From NCBI RefSeq assembly GCF_002250055.1, contig NZ_CP018866.1, forward strand, positions 2,472,501-2,536,500: a stretch of DNA of 64,000 bases, written 5' to 3'. Positions 1 through 9,324 of this stretch are shown here, in pieces. The notes beneath the pieces were generated by a model. It had not been told where the DNA came from. It saw only the letters and a program-made list of their open reading frames with translations, and did not search any database. The number at the start of each line of letters is the position of its first letter. Position 1 is the stretch's first letter. The DNA comes from Sutcliffiella cohnii. GTDB taxonomy: Bacteria > Bacillota > Bacilli > Bacillales > Bacillaceae_I. A program made the translations under genes and the position numbers.

Positions 1-506
1 CTTACTCTGCCGTCTAAATACCAACCTATAGCTTGTTTTTCACTTGTAGCCTCACCGTGAAAATCAACAAAAATATAAGGGGTTCTTTTTTTCGCTTCTT
101 TTACTAGTTCATCCGCTTTTAAAAATGGACAATCAATCGGAGGAAGAAAAGCTCTACCTTGGAGGTTAATGATCGCAATTTCCTTACTACCAAAAGGTAC
201 ATATACAATCCCTTTTCCAGGGTTTCCTTCTGGAAAGTTAGCGGGTCTTATTAAATATTTCGCATCATCTATAAAATCAAATATTTCTCGATTATCCCAT
301 GAATGATTACCTAAAGTGATAACTTGCGCACCGGCTTCTAAAAAACCTTGATAAATCTTTTCCGTTATTCCTTTTCCACCAGCAGCATTTTCTCCATTCA
401 CAATTGTTACATCTGGTTTATATTTATTTCTTAATTTAGGTACGTACTCTTTCACCATGTCTCTTCCTGGCGAACCAACTACATCCCCAATAAACAATAT
501 TTTCAT
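1..506 (-). CDS. ymdB: YmdB-like metallophosphoesterase, C-terminus cut by window edge
   Basis: About 168 N-terminal residues are present and the rest lies before base 1. The translation begins MKILFIGDVVGSPGRD and continues with NGENAAGGKG, GNHSWDN and IFVDFHGEATSEK, which are the metal-binding blocks of the YmdB/TIGR00282 calcineurin-like phosphoesterases. In B. subtilis YmdB is a cyclic-nucleotide phosphodiesterase affecting biofilm versus motility decisions, and the gene follows rny as here. The ATG at 506-504 is the likely start. A TTG nine bases upstream has a better-spaced GGAAGG and could add three residues. A repeat array at 584-925 lies between this gene and rny, so it probably has its own promoter. 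Confidence 0.93.
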   Translation of the reverse strand, partial: MKILFIGDVVGSPGRDMVKEYVPKLRNKYKPDVTIVNGENAAGGKGITEKIYQGFLEAGAQVITLGNHSWDNREIFDFIDDAKYLIRPANFPEGNPGKGIVYVPFGSKEIAIINLQGRAFLPPIDCPFLKADELVKEAKKRTPYIFVDFHGEATSEKQAIGWYLDGRV

Positions 507-583
507 ATAGATCAATGTCCTTCCTTCTATGTAATGCTTTGTTTTTTATAGTTTGGCATACAATAAAGTAATTATCAAATAGA

Positions 584-733
584 AATGCAGAGGCGCATCG
601 CTCTGACCCGTACAAACTGGACTAGTCCGGTAGGAGATAAAGGAAACACAACGAGCTGTAAAGCGAGTTGATGTTGACTTATCGTACGGACGGACTGGGA
701 AGTTTGATAGGGTCAATGCGCCGGAGCTAGACA
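584..733 (+). repeat. Dispersed palindromic repeat, unit X
   Basis: A GC-rich unit, unlike its AT-rich surroundings. Its ends pair: GGCGCAT (592-598) with ATGCGCC (716-722), and TGACCC (604-609) with GGGTCA (710-715). It ends in CGCCGGAGCTAGACA, followed by AAGAAAAGCGGAG, which begins the next unit. A close copy in the opposite orientation is at 24723-24872. Open frames here are incidental. My recollection, not a search result, is that such GGAGCTAGACA-bounded repeats are common between genes in many Bacillaceae. Confidence 0.85.
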
Positions 734-734
734 A

Positions 735-855
735 AGAAAAGCGGAGGCGGCTCGCTCTGGCCCGACAAGCATAAGACAGGCGCTGCAGGTGGGCGCTCTT
801 TGCCCACCGGAAGTGACTGGCTTATGACTCGAGGGCCAAGCCGCCGGAGCTAGAC
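735..855 (+). repeat. Dispersed palindromic repeat, unit Y
   Basis: The unit is a nested palindrome. GGCGGCT (746-752) pairs with AGCCGCC (839-845), CATAAG (770-775) with CTTATG (821-826), and the central GGTGGGC (788-794) with GCCCACC (802-808) around a 7-base loop. A near-identical inverted copy lies at 24876-24999, with the same central hairpin and a loop differing by one base. It shares its GCCGGAGCTAGACA end and AAGAAAAGCGGAGGCG start with unit X but has a different interior. Confidence 0.87.
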
Positions 856-925
856 AAAGAAAAGCGGAGACGTATCGCTCCGACGAACTGAATTGGTCGG
901 GTAGAAGTTTAACCGAACAACATCT
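856..925 (+). repeat. Truncated third repeat unit
   Basis: This begins with the shared AAGAAAAGCGGAG head and a GACGTATCGCTCCGACGAA interior, but decays into AT-rich sequence before a closing GGAGCTAGACA arm appears. It is a partial member of the family, next to units X and Y. Confidence 0.6.
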
Positions 926-975
926 CATTAGAAGTTATCCTCCACATTTACGTATTATCTTTTCCTAAGCGCAGA

Positions 976-1011
976 AAAAAATAAAGTGGCGGAAATCCAC
1001 CACTTTATTTT
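976..1011 (-). terminator. Intrinsic terminator of rny
   Basis: On the minus strand, AAAATAAAGTGG(T)GG and CCGCCACTTTATTTT form a long stem followed by a U-run. The rny stop codon lies inside the 5' arm. Confidence 0.85.
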
Positions 1012-2567
1012 GCGTATTCTACAGCTCTCGTTTCACGAATAACTGTTACTTTTATGTGACCTGGATAATCTAGTTCTTCTTCGATGCGTTTACGAATATC
1101 TCTCGCAAGTCGATGAGCTTCTAAATCATCAATCGAATCTGGTTTCACCATGATGCGAACTTCACGTCCAGCTTGTATTGCAAATGATTTTTCTACACCT
1201 TCATAAGACTCGGAAATCTCTTCTAATTTCTCTAATCTACGAATGTAATTTTCTAACGTCTCACTACGAGCACCTGGTCTTGCTGCTGATAGTGCATCAG
1301 CCGCTGCCACTAATACCGCAATAATAGACGTAGGTTCAGAATCACCATGATGGGAAGCAATACTGTTAATTACAACTGGATGTTCTTTATACTTTGTAGC
1401 AAGTTCAACACCTATTTCAACGTGACTTCCTTCTACTTCATGATCAATAGCTTTACCGATATCATGTAGTAAACCAGCACGACGAGCAAGCGTTTCATCT
1501 TCACCGAGTTCCGCTGCCATTAAACCAGATAAGAATGCAACTTCCATCGAATGTTTTAACACGTTTTGACCGTAGCTTGTACGGAATTTCAACCTACCAA
1601 GTATTTTGATTAAATCAGGATGTAAGCCGTGAACACCAACTTCAAATGTTGTTTGCTCCCCAGCCTCCCTAATAAACTCATCTACTTCACGACGTGATTT
1701 TTCAACCATTTCTTCGATACGGGCAGGATGGATTCTTCCATCTTGTACTAGCTTATCTAAAGCCATACGAGCAGTTTCTCGACGAATTGGGTCAAATCCA
1801 GAAAGAATAACAGCTTCAGGAGTATCATCAATAATTAAATCAATTCCTGTTAGTGTTTCAAGTGTACGGATGTTTCGACCTTCACGACCAATAATTCGGC
1901 CTTTCATCTCATCGTTAGGCAAGTTTACAACGGAAACCGTTGTTTCTGCCACATGGTCAGCAGCACATCGTTGGATAGCTAAAGATAGAACCTCTTTTGC
2001 CTTTTTATCCGCTTCTTCTTTTGCCCTATTTTCACTTTCTTTTACCATTAGGGCAATATCATGAGAAAGCTCATTTTCAACCCGATCGATAATGATTGCT
2101 CTTGCTTCATCACGAGTTAAAGCCGAAATGCGTTCTAGCTCAGATTGCTGTTTGCGCACCATCTCTTCCACTTTGCTTTCTAATTCTTCAATATGCTGTT
2201 GTCTCTCGTTTAGAGAATCTTCACGTTTTTCAAGGGTTTCTTCTCGCTTGTCTAACGTTTCATCTTTACGATCGAGATTCTCTTCTTTTTGCATTAAACG
2301 ATTTTCTTGTTTTTGTAGTTCGTTTCTACGTTCACGAATATCTTGTTCTGCATCCGTGCGAAGTTTGTGAATTTCATCCTTTGCTTCGAGTAACGCTTCT
2401 TTTTTCAACGACTCAGCTTCCCTATTTGCCTCTTCGACAATTTGTTCCGCTGCATTTTTCGCTCCTAAAATTCGTTGTTCAGCAATGGTTTTACGAACAT
2501 AAAAGCCAACAACTGCACCGACGACTAGACCAAGCAAAGCGGAGATGATAGGTATTAATGCTTCCAT
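1005..2567 (-). CDS. rny: Ribonuclease Y (RNase Y)
   Basis: A 520-residue endoribonuclease that starts bulk mRNA decay at the membrane. The N-terminus (about residues 4-25) is one transmembrane segment. A long charged coiled coil (about 30-190, [18 protein letters not shown] heptads) follows, then a KH domain with [10 protein letters not shown] at about 220-235. The HD domain contains [17 protein letters not shown] and the metal-binding HDIGKAID at about 365. Length and domain order match the family. The ATG at 2567 is preceded by AGAGGAGGTGG. It stands alone between recA and ymdB, with a terminator overlapping its stop. Identification is secure. Confidence 0.98.
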   Translation of the reverse strand: MEALIPIISALLGLVVGAVVGFYVRKTIAEQRILGAKNAAEQIVEEANREAESLKKEALLEAKDEIHKLRTDAEQDIRERRNELQKQENRLMQKEENLDRKDETLDKREETLEKREDSLNERQQHIEELESKVEEMVRKQQSELERISALTRDEARAIIIDRVENELSHDIALMVKESENRAKEEADKKAKEVLSLAIQRCAADHVAETTVSVVNLPNDEMKGRIIGREGRNIRTLETLTGIDLIIDDTPEAVILSGFDPIRRETARMALDKLVQDGRIHPARIEEMVEKSRREVDEFIREAGEQTTFEVGVHGLHPDLIKILGRLKFRTSYGQNVLKHSMEVAFLSGLMAAELGEDETLARRAGLLHDIGKAIDHEVEGSHVEIGVELATKYKEHPVVINSIASHHGDSEPTSIIAVLVAAADALSAARPGARSETLENYIRRLEKLEEISESYEGVEKSFAIQAGREVRIMVKPDSIDDLEAHRLARDIRKRIEEELDYPGHIKVTVIRETRAVEYAK

Positions 2568-2888
2568 AATGCCACCTCCTCTTGCTATGAAATTGTTTCT
2601 TGCTAGATTTCATTTGTCGGCATGTACATTGTTTCATCTTTCAATATACTGCTCTAAGGCTTTTAGCTTTTTATAGCTCTTTTATTCTAACAAAATGTAA
2701 AATATACATTTTAATTGTAAATGTGTAAATTTTCATTGTCAAGCCTGTCCTCATACAGAAATTACTAAAATACGTCATAATTACAGAAAACATGCCAGCT
2801 TTTGAAAAATATTTTGTATTAATTTTATTTTTATGTTTAATATAATGGAAAACATTGTAATAAAGACAACTTTTATGTCTTATCAATA
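2568..2888. other. Intergenic region upstream of rny
   Basis: AT-rich, about 320 bases between the recA terminator and rny. It must hold the rny promoter, but I cannot pick a convincing -35/-10 pair. The open frame at 2671-2886 has no Shine-Dalgarno and a low-complexity composition, so I do not call it. In B. subtilis pbpX lies here; no trace of it is visible. Confidence 0.5.
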
Positions 2889-2919
2889 ACAGAAAAGGAC
2901 ACCTACTTATAGATGTCCT
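2889..2919 (-). terminator. Intrinsic terminator of recA
   Basis: AGGACATCTA and TAGGTGTCCT pair around TAAG on the minus strand and are followed by TTTTCTG, 12 bases past the recA stop. Confidence 0.85.
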
Positions 2920-2930
2920 GATTACTTAAC

Positions 2931-3971
2931 TTATAAAGTAAATTCTTCTTGATCTTCTTCAGTATCTGCAGGTACTACTACGTCTTTATCTAAAGCAAAA
3001 TGGTCACGCAATTTTTTCGATACTTCTTCCATAATGTGTTTGTTTTCCTTTAGAAACTGTTTCGCATTTTCACGACCTTGACCGATTCGATCTTCGTTAT
3101 AAGAATACCAAGAACCGCTCTTCTGAATAATATCTAATTCAGATGCCATATCGATAAGCTCGCCTTCTTTTGAAATACCTTCTCCGTACATAATATCCAC
3201 TTCAGCCGTTTTAAATGGTGGAGCTATTTTATTCTTCACTACTTTAATCTTCGTTTTATTACCTACTGCGTCGCCGCCTTGTTTTAATTGTTCAGCACGT
3301 CGTACTTCTAAACGTACAGATGAATAAAACTTTAAGGCACGTCCACCAGGAGTTGTTTCTGGGTTTCCAAACATAACTCCTACTTTTTCACGAATTTGGT
3401 TAATGAAAATAGCAATAGTTTTCGATTTATTAATAGAACCAGATAATTTACGTAGAGCTTGGGACATTAAGCGGGCTTGAAGACCGATGTGGGAGTCTCC
3501 CATTTCACCTTCAATTTCCGCTTTTGGAACTAGAGCTGCAACTGAGTCAACTACTAGAATATCAACAGCACCACTACGAACTAACGCTTCCGCTATTTCT
3601 AGAGCTTGTTCTCCAGTATCAGGCTGAGATAACAGTAATTCATCAATGTTTACACCTAACTTTTGTGCATAATCAGGATCTAACGCATGCTCTGCATCAA
3701 TAAACGCTGCTTGTCCACCATTCATTTGAACTTCCGCAATAGCATGAAGAGCAACAGTCGTTTTACCAGATGATTCTGGTCCGTATATTTCAATTATTCT
3801 TCCTTTAGGATAACCACCAGCACCTAAAGCAATATCAAGAGCTAAAGATCCACTTGGGGATGTTGAAATTTTACGATCTGTTTGCTCCCCCAACTTCATA
3901 ATAGATCCTTTACCAAATTGTTTTTCTATTTGTTTTAACGCCATATCTAAGGCAGCTTTACGATCACTCAC
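2931..3971 (-). CDS. recA: RecA recombinase
   Basis: A 346-residue ATP-dependent strand-exchange protein and LexA co-protease for homologous recombination and SOS induction. It has the Walker A motif GPESSGKTT at about 65-73, [14 protein letters not shown] Walker B ([15 protein letters not shown]), the L2-region loop and the acidic C-terminal tail [12 protein letters not shown]. The start is GTG at 3971, eight bases after AAAGGAGGAAA. Upstream lie a promoter and a LexA-box-like palindrome, so it is very probably SOS regulated. It is flanked by cinA and rny as in B. subtilis, without the intervening pbpX. Confidence 0.99.
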   Translation of the reverse strand: MSDRKAALDMALKQIEKQFGKGSIMKLGEQTDRKISTSPSGSLALDIALGAGGYPKGRIIEIYGPESSGKTTVALHAIAEVQMNGGQAAFIDAEHALDPDYAQKLGVNIDELLLSQPDTGEQALEIAEALVRSGAVDILVVDSVAALVPKAEIEGEMGDSHIGLQARLMSQALRKLSGSINKSKTIAIFINQIREKVGVMFGNPETTPGGRALKFYSSVRLEVRRAEQLKQGGDAVGNKTKIKVVKNKIAPPFKTAEVDIMYGEGISKEGELIDMASELDIIQKSGSWYSYNEDRIGQGRENAKQFLKENKHIMEEVSKKLRDHFALDKDVVVPADTEEDQEEFTL

Positions 3972-4006
3972 GAAATTTCCTCCTTTTTCTCTATCAAACT
4001 ATTAAT

Positions 4007-4035
4007 ACTATACCTTTTTTTTCTGTTTTTAGCAA
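4007..4035 (-). promoter_or_regulatory. recA sigma-A promoter
   Basis: The minus strand reads -35 TTGCTA (4035-4030), a 17-base spacer, then -10 TATAGT (4012-4007), about 36 bases upstream of the recA GTG. The LexA-like box lies just upstream of the -35. Confidence 0.75.
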
Positions 4036-4043
4036 CTAAAAAA

Positions 4044-4057
4044 CGAACGTTTATTCG
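4044..4057 (-). promoter_or_regulatory. LexA (SOS) box of recA
   Basis: The minus strand reads CGAATAAACGTTCG. The Bacillus SOS-box consensus is CGAAC-N4-GTTCG, and this differs at one base (T for C). Its position just upstream of the recA -35 is where LexA would act. Confidence 0.75.
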
Positions 4058-4172
4058 CTTTTTTTTTTGAAATTGTTATCAAAAATACTTTTTTCTATTC
4101 CAAAATTTTAAATTTGAGCTTATAAAAATTATTTTCGGCATTCAATTTTTTAATTTTGCATTAGTTAAACGA

Positions 4173-4210
4173 TAAAATGCTTGAAACGATTTTAAACCGC
4201 TCAAGCATTT
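4173..4210 (-). terminator. Probable terminator of cinA
   Basis: AAATGCTTGA and TCAAGCATTT form a 10-base stem with a 16-base loop. The cinA stop lies in the 5' arm. The following U-run is short (TTTTAT), so strength is uncertain. Confidence 0.6.
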
Positions 4211-5454
4211 CTATGCATTAATTCTTTTAATAAATAAAAACAACCGTATTTTACTGTTCGTATCCGAATACCTTCCCTAGTACCAGGAATATTCAACTGT
4301 TTAACAATCGTTTTACCATCTGGCAAAGACATTCCGATAAATACCGTTCCGACTGGTTTCCCATCTAAATCGCTTGGTCCAGCTACTCCAGTAAAGCTTA
4401 TTCCGATATCCGTATTCATTAATGATTTAATTCCGTTTGCTAATGAGCTAGCGCACTGTTCACTTACTGCTCCATATTCTGATAAAACATTGCTTGATAC
4501 ACCTAATACTTTTTCTTTTACTTCATTTGTGTAACAAACAACAGCCCCATCAAATATGGAAGATGCACCAGAAAATTGTGTTATTTCTTCTCCAAACATT
4601 CCTCCAGTTAAACTTTCAGCACTACTAATAGAAACATTTAACTGTTTTAGCTTTTGAAATAATACAGAAAAGATGGTGTCGTCATTATATCCGTAGTGAA
4701 ATTCTCCAACTATAGATAAAATATCTTTTTCCGTATTATTTAATAGCTCATTCGCTTTATCGATTGATTGATGTTTCGCTGTAATCCTAAGTGTTACTTC
4801 ATGATCTCCAGCAAGTGGTGCTATCGTTGGATTAGTTTGAGAATCAATTAACGATTCAATTTCAGTTTCTAATTGGGATTCCCCTATTCCGAAAAAACGT
4901 AATACTCTCGAAATAATATGTTCACTAACATCCACTTTCGAAGCTAATGATAGTTTTCCATATGATAGAAACATCGGTTGCAATTCTTTGGGCGGTCCAG
5001 GTAATAGCATATAAGTATAACCCGCCTCTTCCACAACCATTCCTGGTGCCATTCCGTAATCATTTGGAAGCACGTGAGAACCTTCGAGGACCAGTGCTTG
5101 CTTTTTATTATTTTCCGTCATTACTCTTTTTGTTTTTTGAAAATATTCTTTAATTGAAAACAAAGCTTCCTCATCCATCACTAGTTTTTTTCCTAGAATT
5201 GATGCGATTGTTTCTTTCGTTAAATCATCTTTAGTAGGACCTAAACCACCAGTAAATATGATTAGATTTGACCTTTTTTTAGCAATTTCAATCGCATGCT
5301 TTAATCGGTCTGCATTATCTCCTACGACCGTATGAAAATATACGTTAATACCAAGCTGAGCTAGTTCTTTTGAAAGGAATTGTGCGTTTGTATTACATAT
5401 TTGACCTAATAACAATTCTGAACCTACTGCGATAATTTCAGCATTTTTGTTCAT
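4201..5454 (-). CDS. cinA: CinA family protein (competence/damage-inducible)
   Basis: A 417-residue, two-domain protein. The N-terminal MoaB/MogA-like domain (about 1-170) contains [13 protein letters not shown] and [11 protein letters not shown]. The C-terminal CinA domain (about 255-412) contains SAESLTGG with the expected catalytic serine and [17 protein letters not shown]. Related C-domains deamidate nicotinamide mononucleotide and N-domains hydrolyse ADP-ribose; activity of this protein is inferred. It starts 34 bases after pgsA, so the two are probably co-transcribed. A terminator-like hairpin overlaps its stop, separating it from the independently promoted recA. Confidence 0.96.
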   Translation of the reverse strand: MNKNAEIIAVGSELLLGQICNTNAQFLSKELAQLGINVYFHTVVGDNADRLKHAIEIAKKRSNLIIFTGGLGPTKDDLTKETIASILGKKLVMDEEALFSIKEYFQKTKRVMTENNKKQALVLEGSHVLPNDYGMAPGMVVEEAGYTYMLLPGPPKELQPMFLSYGKLSLASKVDVSEHIISRVLRFFGIGESQLETEIESLIDSQTNPTIAPLAGDHEVTLRITAKHQSIDKANELLNNTEKDILSIVGEFHYGYNDDTIFSVLFQKLKQLNVSISSAESLTGGMFGEEITQFSGASSIFDGAVVCYTNEVKEKVLGVSSNVLSEYGAVSEQCASSLANGIKSLMNTDIGISFTGVAGPSDLDGKPVGTVFIGMSLPDGKTIVKQLNIPGTREGIRIRTVKYGCFYLLKELMHRNA

Positions 5455-5488
5455 ACAGACCCTACCCCTTCTAAGTTATACAACCTTA

Positions 5489-6067
5489 TTATTTTGAATT
5501 AATAAGTGCTGTACGGTTCTTATAAAAATAGTCCCACCCTGAAATGATGGTAAATATCATCGCTACCCATAAGGCTATTCTATCAAAAGGGACTCCGATA
5601 AATTCAAAAGGAATATTATGTAATAGCAAAGCTGAAATAGCTACTATTTGTGCCCATGTTTTAATCTTCCCTAACATATTCGCAGCAACAACTTCTCCCT
5701 CTCCAGCTAAAACAAGACGTAAGCCTGTCACTGCAAACTCTCTGCTTATAATAATGATTACTATCCAAGCAGGTGCCATTTCTAATTCAACTAGTGTAAT
5801 CAGCGCGGCTGAAACTAATAGCTTGTCTGCTAGAGGGTCTAAAAACTTCCCTAAATTTGTAACTAAGTTTAGCTTTCTAGCGTAATATCCATCGACCCAA
5901 TCCGTTACAGATGCAAAAATAAAAATGACTGCACCTACAAGATGTGTATAGGGAATAAGGACATCCCCGATTTGGAGCGTACCCCAATCTAAGGGAGCAA
6001 GCATTATAATTAAAAATATTGGAATTAGTAAAATTCGTGATACGGTAATTTTATTTGGTAAGTTCAC
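5489..6067 (-). CDS. pgsA: CDP-diacylglycerol-glycerol-3-phosphate 3-phosphatidyltransferase
   Basis: A 192-residue membrane enzyme making phosphatidylglycerol phosphate, the committed step to phosphatidylglycerol. The CDP-alcohol phosphotransferase signature is visible as DWVDGYYARKLNLVTNLGKFLDPLADK, given here only for its D-G-A-R-G-D-D spacing, at about 56-82. Four or so hydrophobic segments follow the family pattern. The start is GTG at 6067 behind TTAGGAGGAA. It is followed by cinA after 34 bases and preceded by the terminator of ymfM, so a promoter should lie at about 6068-6220. Confidence 0.97.
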   Translation of the reverse strand: MNLPNKITVSRILLIPIFLIIMLAPLDWGTLQIGDVLIPYTHLVGAVIFIFASVTDWVDGYYARKLNLVTNLGKFLDPLADKLLVSAALITLVELEMAPAWIVIIIISREFAVTGLRLVLAGEGEVVAANMLGKIKTWAQIVAISALLLHNIPFEFIGVPFDRIALWVAMIFTIISGWDYFYKNRTALINSK

Positions 6068-6221
6068 AGTGATTCCTCCTAACCTAATCTGCCTTTAAAC
6101 TATACAAGATGTTTGTCATTTTGTCTAATCTTTCCTATGTACTTGATGATTAAAAAAAAGAGAATGGTGACTCCATTTCTATTATCGCCATAAAACACAC
6201 TTTATCATATTAAAACTAAGA

Positions 6222-6250
6222 AAAAAGCCATCCTAAAAAGATGACTTTTT
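6222..6250 (-). terminator. Intrinsic terminator of ymfM
   Basis: On the minus strand AAAAAGTCATC and GATGGCTTTTT pair around a 7-base loop and run into TTTTTTC. The ymfM stop overlaps the 5' end of the stem. Confidence 0.85.
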
Positions 6251-7124
6251 ACTGTTGCTCTTCTTTCTCAAATTGAATTCTAATTCCTTGTGTAATTCCT
6301 CCATCAGGAAACTCAAAAGGCTCACCATTTATCGTTAGAGTTAGAAATGTGACATTACCTATGTTAAAGTAAATCCCTTCCTCATTGGAGAAATCAAATT
6401 GTTCACTTTCTCCCTCTTCAAGAGTTCTACTTAAAAACACGTTTCCTGCGAAATTTTCAACTTGAAGCCACGGTCTACCAGTAGCATTTAATTCGACGTT
6501 AAAGCTTTCCGTCCCAGTTAGCGTATATGTGTAGTGACGTCCAGATTGGTTTGTTAATTGAAGTTCCCCTTGGCCCCCCACTTCCTCTTCTTCCTCTGGA
6601 GTTGGCTCTTCTTCCGTATTTTCTTCTTCATCTTTGGAATCTGGTTGTGTGTCAATTACTTCTGGGTTTGTTTCTCGTTCAACACGTAATCCACTGTCCA
6701 CATCGTTATTATTATCCGTTGCGTTATTGCCTGACTTTTGGAGAAATTGCCAAAATACTACTAATAGTACAATTGCTCCTAGTATTAATAATAATTTAGG
6801 TAATAGTTGAACAATTTTCGAATCATCCTTCGGTAAATGTCTTCTTGATTTTACCCTTGATAACTTTTCAGGGATATCTTGATTTACATTTACAGGAATG
6901 TCTGATTTATATTGTTCAAAAATTTCATCAGGCTCTAAACCAACTGCCTCCGCGTACTGCTTAATAAAAGCACGCACATAAAAAGCTCCTGGCATCATGG
7001 AATAGTTACCTTCTTCTATCCCGACTAAATATCTTTTTTGTATTTTCGTTACTGCTTGTAAATCATCTAATGACATATCTTTTGCTATTCTAGCTTCTTT
7101 TAATCGACTGCCTAGTTCTGTCAA
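6249..7124 (-). CDS. ymfM: RodZ-like helix-turn-helix membrane protein (YmfM)
   Basis: A 291-residue protein built like the cytoskeletal adaptor RodZ. It has an N-terminal XRE-type helix-turn-helix (about 5-70, with GSRLKEARIAKDMSLDDLQ), a basic juxtamembrane stretch, one transmembrane helix at about 108-127 (LLPKLLLILGAIVLLVVF), an acidic linker rich in E/D/T, and a DUF4115-type beta domain at the C-terminus. RodZ links MreB filaments to the cell-wall machinery; that role is inferred. The start is TTG at 7124, seven bases after GGAAGGTG, and no better ATG is in frame. It follows ymfK after 20 bases. Confidence 0.93.
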   Translation of the reverse strand: MTELGSRLKEARIAKDMSLDDLQAVTKIQKRYLVGIEEGNYSMMPGAFYVRAFIKQYAEAVGLEPDEIFEQYKSDIPVNVNQDIPEKLSRVKSRRHLPKDDSKIVQLLPKLLLILGAIVLLVVFWQFLQKSGNNATDNNNDVDSGLRVERETNPEVIDTQPDSKDEEENTEEEPTPEEEEEVGGQGELQLTNQSGRHYTYTLTGTESFNVELNATGRPWLQVENFAGNVFLSRTLEEGESEQFDFSNEEGIYFNIGNVTFLTLTINGEPFEFPDGGITQGIRIQFEKEEQQ

Positions 7125-7144
7125 TTGGTAACACCTTCCAAATA

Positions 7145-7936
7145 TTAAAAATCAAATCCTCCAAACGGGTTTTCGTCAAACATCCGATTTGATTGAACTG
7201 GTTCATATGTAATTTCCTCATCGGGGTTCGTTCTTAATTCAATAATGTAATCAAAATCTTGCAATTTATACTCTGTGTTTTGTACAAAAATATCTGGGTG
7301 CTCTACTACTTTCACTGCAGACAAGCTCATGATTTCCCTAACTAACTGCCAATGCTTCTCGTTCGCTCTTTTAGTGGAAACAATTCCATCAATAATGAAC
7401 AAATTATTTTCATCATATTCGTCTTGAATTAATTGGCTTCGAATAGTTTGCTTCAAAAGAGTACTGGAAACGAAAAGCCATCTTTTATTTGCACAAACGC
7501 TAGAAGCAACAATAGATTCTGTTTTACCGACTCTAGGCATTCCTCTTATCCCTACGAGTAAATGACCTTGACGTTTAAATAGCTCAGCCATAAAATCGAC
7601 GAGTAAACCTAATTCGTCTCGAACGAAACGAAAAGTTTTTTTATCATCGGCATCTCTTTGAATGTAACGCCCATGGCGGACCGCTAACCGATCGCGAAGC
7701 TTAGGTTCTCTTAATTTCGTTACTTTTATCGTATCCATTGTATTTAAAATTGATTCTAAACGAACAATTTGTTCATTAGTTTCACTTAAAAGGAGTAGTC
7801 CTCGTCTAGAATCATCGACTCCGTTAATGGTCACAATATTAATAGATAGCATCCCCAGTAATGAAGAAATATCCCCTAATAATCCAGGTCTATTTTTATT
7901 TATTTCATACTCTAAATACCACTCTTTTTTGATCAT
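7145..7936 (-). CDS. ymfK: YmfK family protein, function unknown
   Basis: A 263-residue member of the DUF3388/YmfK family, conserved beside ymfM in Bacillaceae. The N-terminus (about 4-70, LEYEINKNRPGLLGDISS) looks like an ACT ligand-binding domain. Around residue 130 there is a P-loop-like GIRGMPRVGKTE. The C-terminus ends in FDENPFGGFDF. The start is the ATG at 7936 with AGGAGAGG upstream; a longer frame to 7975 lacks a ribosome-binding site. ACT plus a GKT motif suggests a ligand-responsive nucleotide-binding protein, but I do not know its function. Confidence 0.88.
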   Translation of the reverse strand: MIKKEWYLEYEINKNRPGLLGDISSLLGMLSINIVTINGVDDSRRGLLLLSETNEQIVRLESILNTMDTIKVTKLREPKLRDRLAVRHGRYIQRDADDKKTFRFVRDELGLLVDFMAELFKRQGHLLVGIRGMPRVGKTESIVASSVCANKRWLFVSSTLLKQTIRSQLIQDEYDENNLFIIDGIVSTKRANEKHWQLVREIMSLSAVKVVEHPDIFVQNTEYKLQDFDYIIELRTNPDEEITYEPVQSNRMFDENPFGGFDF

Positions 7937-8223
7937 CCTACCTCTCCTATCTATTTTGTATATTATTTGAGGCATTCATGTATGTAATCTTATCTTTATG
8001 ATAGCTAATTTCAAAATAATAAGGAAGTGAAATGTTATAAATAATAAAAGTTTTTTATTATTAAAGACAGATGTGTTTACGGAGAATGGGAAAAAAAGCG
8101 TTATATGAAGTGTAAAGGGAAAATATCTTAAGCGGAACGAATTGTTGGGTATAGTAGTGGCAAATAAGTCAATATATATTGGAGTCAAGATTCCATTTTC
8201 TATTTCTACAACTTCTACAACAT
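7937..8223. other. Intergenic region between ymfJ and ymfK
   Basis: About 290 AT-rich bases. It must carry the ymfK-ymfM promoter, but I cannot choose one confidently. An open frame at 7976-8188 has no Shine-Dalgarno and no recognisable features, so I leave it uncalled. Confidence 0.5.
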
Positions 8224-8250
8224 TAAAAAAGAGAGGTTGGCTCCTCTCTT
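8224..8250 (-). terminator. Intrinsic terminator of ymfJ
   Basis: AAGAGAGG and CCTCTCTT pair around a 6-base loop and run into TTTTTTAA on the minus strand. The ymfJ stop overlaps the stem. Confidence 0.9.
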
Positions 8251-8506
8251 AAAGTGTCCCTTCGTTTTGAACAAGTTTTACCATCATATTCGCAATTGCA
8301 TGTTGTTCTTGTTCGGAAGCTACTCTCCAAAGGTCTGCTAAAACTTTTTCTTGTGGGTTTTTAGCTTCTACTTCTTGCGCTAAATAATCACCAATTTCAA
8401 ATGCTAATTGCGAAATTGTATTTTGATCTAATCCTTCTGATTGAGCATGATGTAAACGATCGCCTAAAAAGTCTTTCCATTGATCCCAATTTTCTAAAAC
8501 AGACAT
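8249..8506 (-). CDS. ymfJ: YmfJ, DUF3243 family protein
   Basis: An 85-residue soluble, acidic, mostly helical protein beginning MSVLENWDQWKDFLGDRL and containing LAFEIGDYLAQEV. It belongs to the DUF3243/YmfJ family found at this position in Bacillus. The start at 8506 has AAGGAGGAAG nine bases upstream; the in-frame codons before it lack a ribosome-binding site. Its own terminator follows immediately. The biochemical function is unknown to me. Confidence 0.88.
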   Translation of the reverse strand: MSVLENWDQWKDFLGDRLHHAQSEGLDQNTISQLAFEIGDYLAQEVEAKNPQEKVLADLWRVASEQEQHAIANMMVKLVQNEGTL

Positions 8507-8587
8507 TGTTCTTCCTCCTTTAATACTGTACTTCAAAAGTTAGTATGCGTAGAGAAAGATTAAATATACATTATTCCATATTATTCC

Positions 8588-9304
8588 TTAATACCACCCA
8601 CCGTTTACTGATAAAACTTGACCAGTTATATAGCTAGACTTATCGGAAAGAAGAAATGAAACTGCATCAGCTATTTCACTAGGATATCCTAATCGACCAA
8701 TTGGAATTTCTTCCGTCAAATCCATTAATTCTTCTGTAGAAAATTGGTCTAACATTTGCGTATTGATAGCACCTGGCGAAACCGCATTTACTCTAATGCC
8801 ACTAGGGGCCACCTCTTTAGCTAACGCTTTTACAAATGCAAGTTGACCTCCTTTTGTCATGGAGTACAGCACTTCACATGATGCTCCTATCTCACCCCAA
8901 ATCGAAGAAATGACGATAATATTCCCGTTTTTATTTTTTATCATATTAGGAAGATAGTTTTTTGTAACATCATAGAGTGATGTAATATGTAAACGAATCA
9001 TTCCCTCCATATCGTCCTTTGAAATATCAGTCATTAACCCGTAATAGCTAATACCCGCATTATAGATAATGGTTTGAATTGGTTGGCCAATTTGATTTTT
9101 TAGCGAATCAACACCATTTATATCGGATAAATTAGCTTGAACCGCTTCTAATGATTCTTCGCCAAATTGCTGTTTTAATTCCTCTATTGCATCTTTATTC
9201 TTGTTATAATGCAAATAAATAAAATAACCATTTTTTAATAATTGCGAAGCGATCGCCTTCCCTATTCCACCACTAGCACCAATAAGTAATGCTGTTTTAT
9301 TCAA
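8588..9304 (-). CDS. ymfI: YmfI, short-chain dehydrogenase/reductase
   Basis: A 238-residue classical SDR. It shows the Rossmann motif GASGGIGK (about 8-15), YNAGISYYG, catalytic Ser in SSIWGE, YSMTKGG with the YxxxK pair (about 149-153), and the PGAI segment. FabG-like enzymes use NAD(P)H to reduce ketones. In B. subtilis YmfI is reported to be needed for the 5-aminopentanol modification of elongation factor P, so that is the most likely role by position and family. It lies between the ymfH terminator and ymfJ and so is probably transcribed separately from ymfF-ymfH. Confidence 0.93.
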   Translation of the reverse strand: MNKTALLIGASGGIGKAIASQLLKNGYFIYLHYNKNKDAIEELKQQFGEESLEAVQANLSDINGVDSLKNQIGQPIQTIIYNAGISYYGLMTDISKDDMEGMIRLHITSLYDVTKNYLPNMIKNKNGNIIVISSIWGEIGASCEVLYSMTKGGQLAFVKALAKEVAPSGIRVNAVSPGAINTQMLDQFSTEELMDLTEEIPIGRLGYPSEIADAVSFLLSDKSSYITGQVLSVNGGWY

Positions 9305-9324
9305 AATACATCATCCTTTAATTG

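Noticed and set aside
546..928. Two overlapping open frames in the repeat array
   Set aside because: They are translations of GC-rich palindromic repeats; the same pattern occurs at 24599-24916.
2096..2548. 150-codon plus-strand open frame inside rny
   Set aside because: Antisense shadow of the rny coiled-coil region.
2671..2886. 71-codon open frame between recA and rny
   Set aside because: No Shine-Dalgarno, AT-driven composition, no recognisable features; probably chance.
7976..8188. 70-codon open frame between ymfK and ymfJ
   Set aside because: No ribosome-binding site, low-complexity F/T/L composition, and it overlaps the likely ymfK promoter region.
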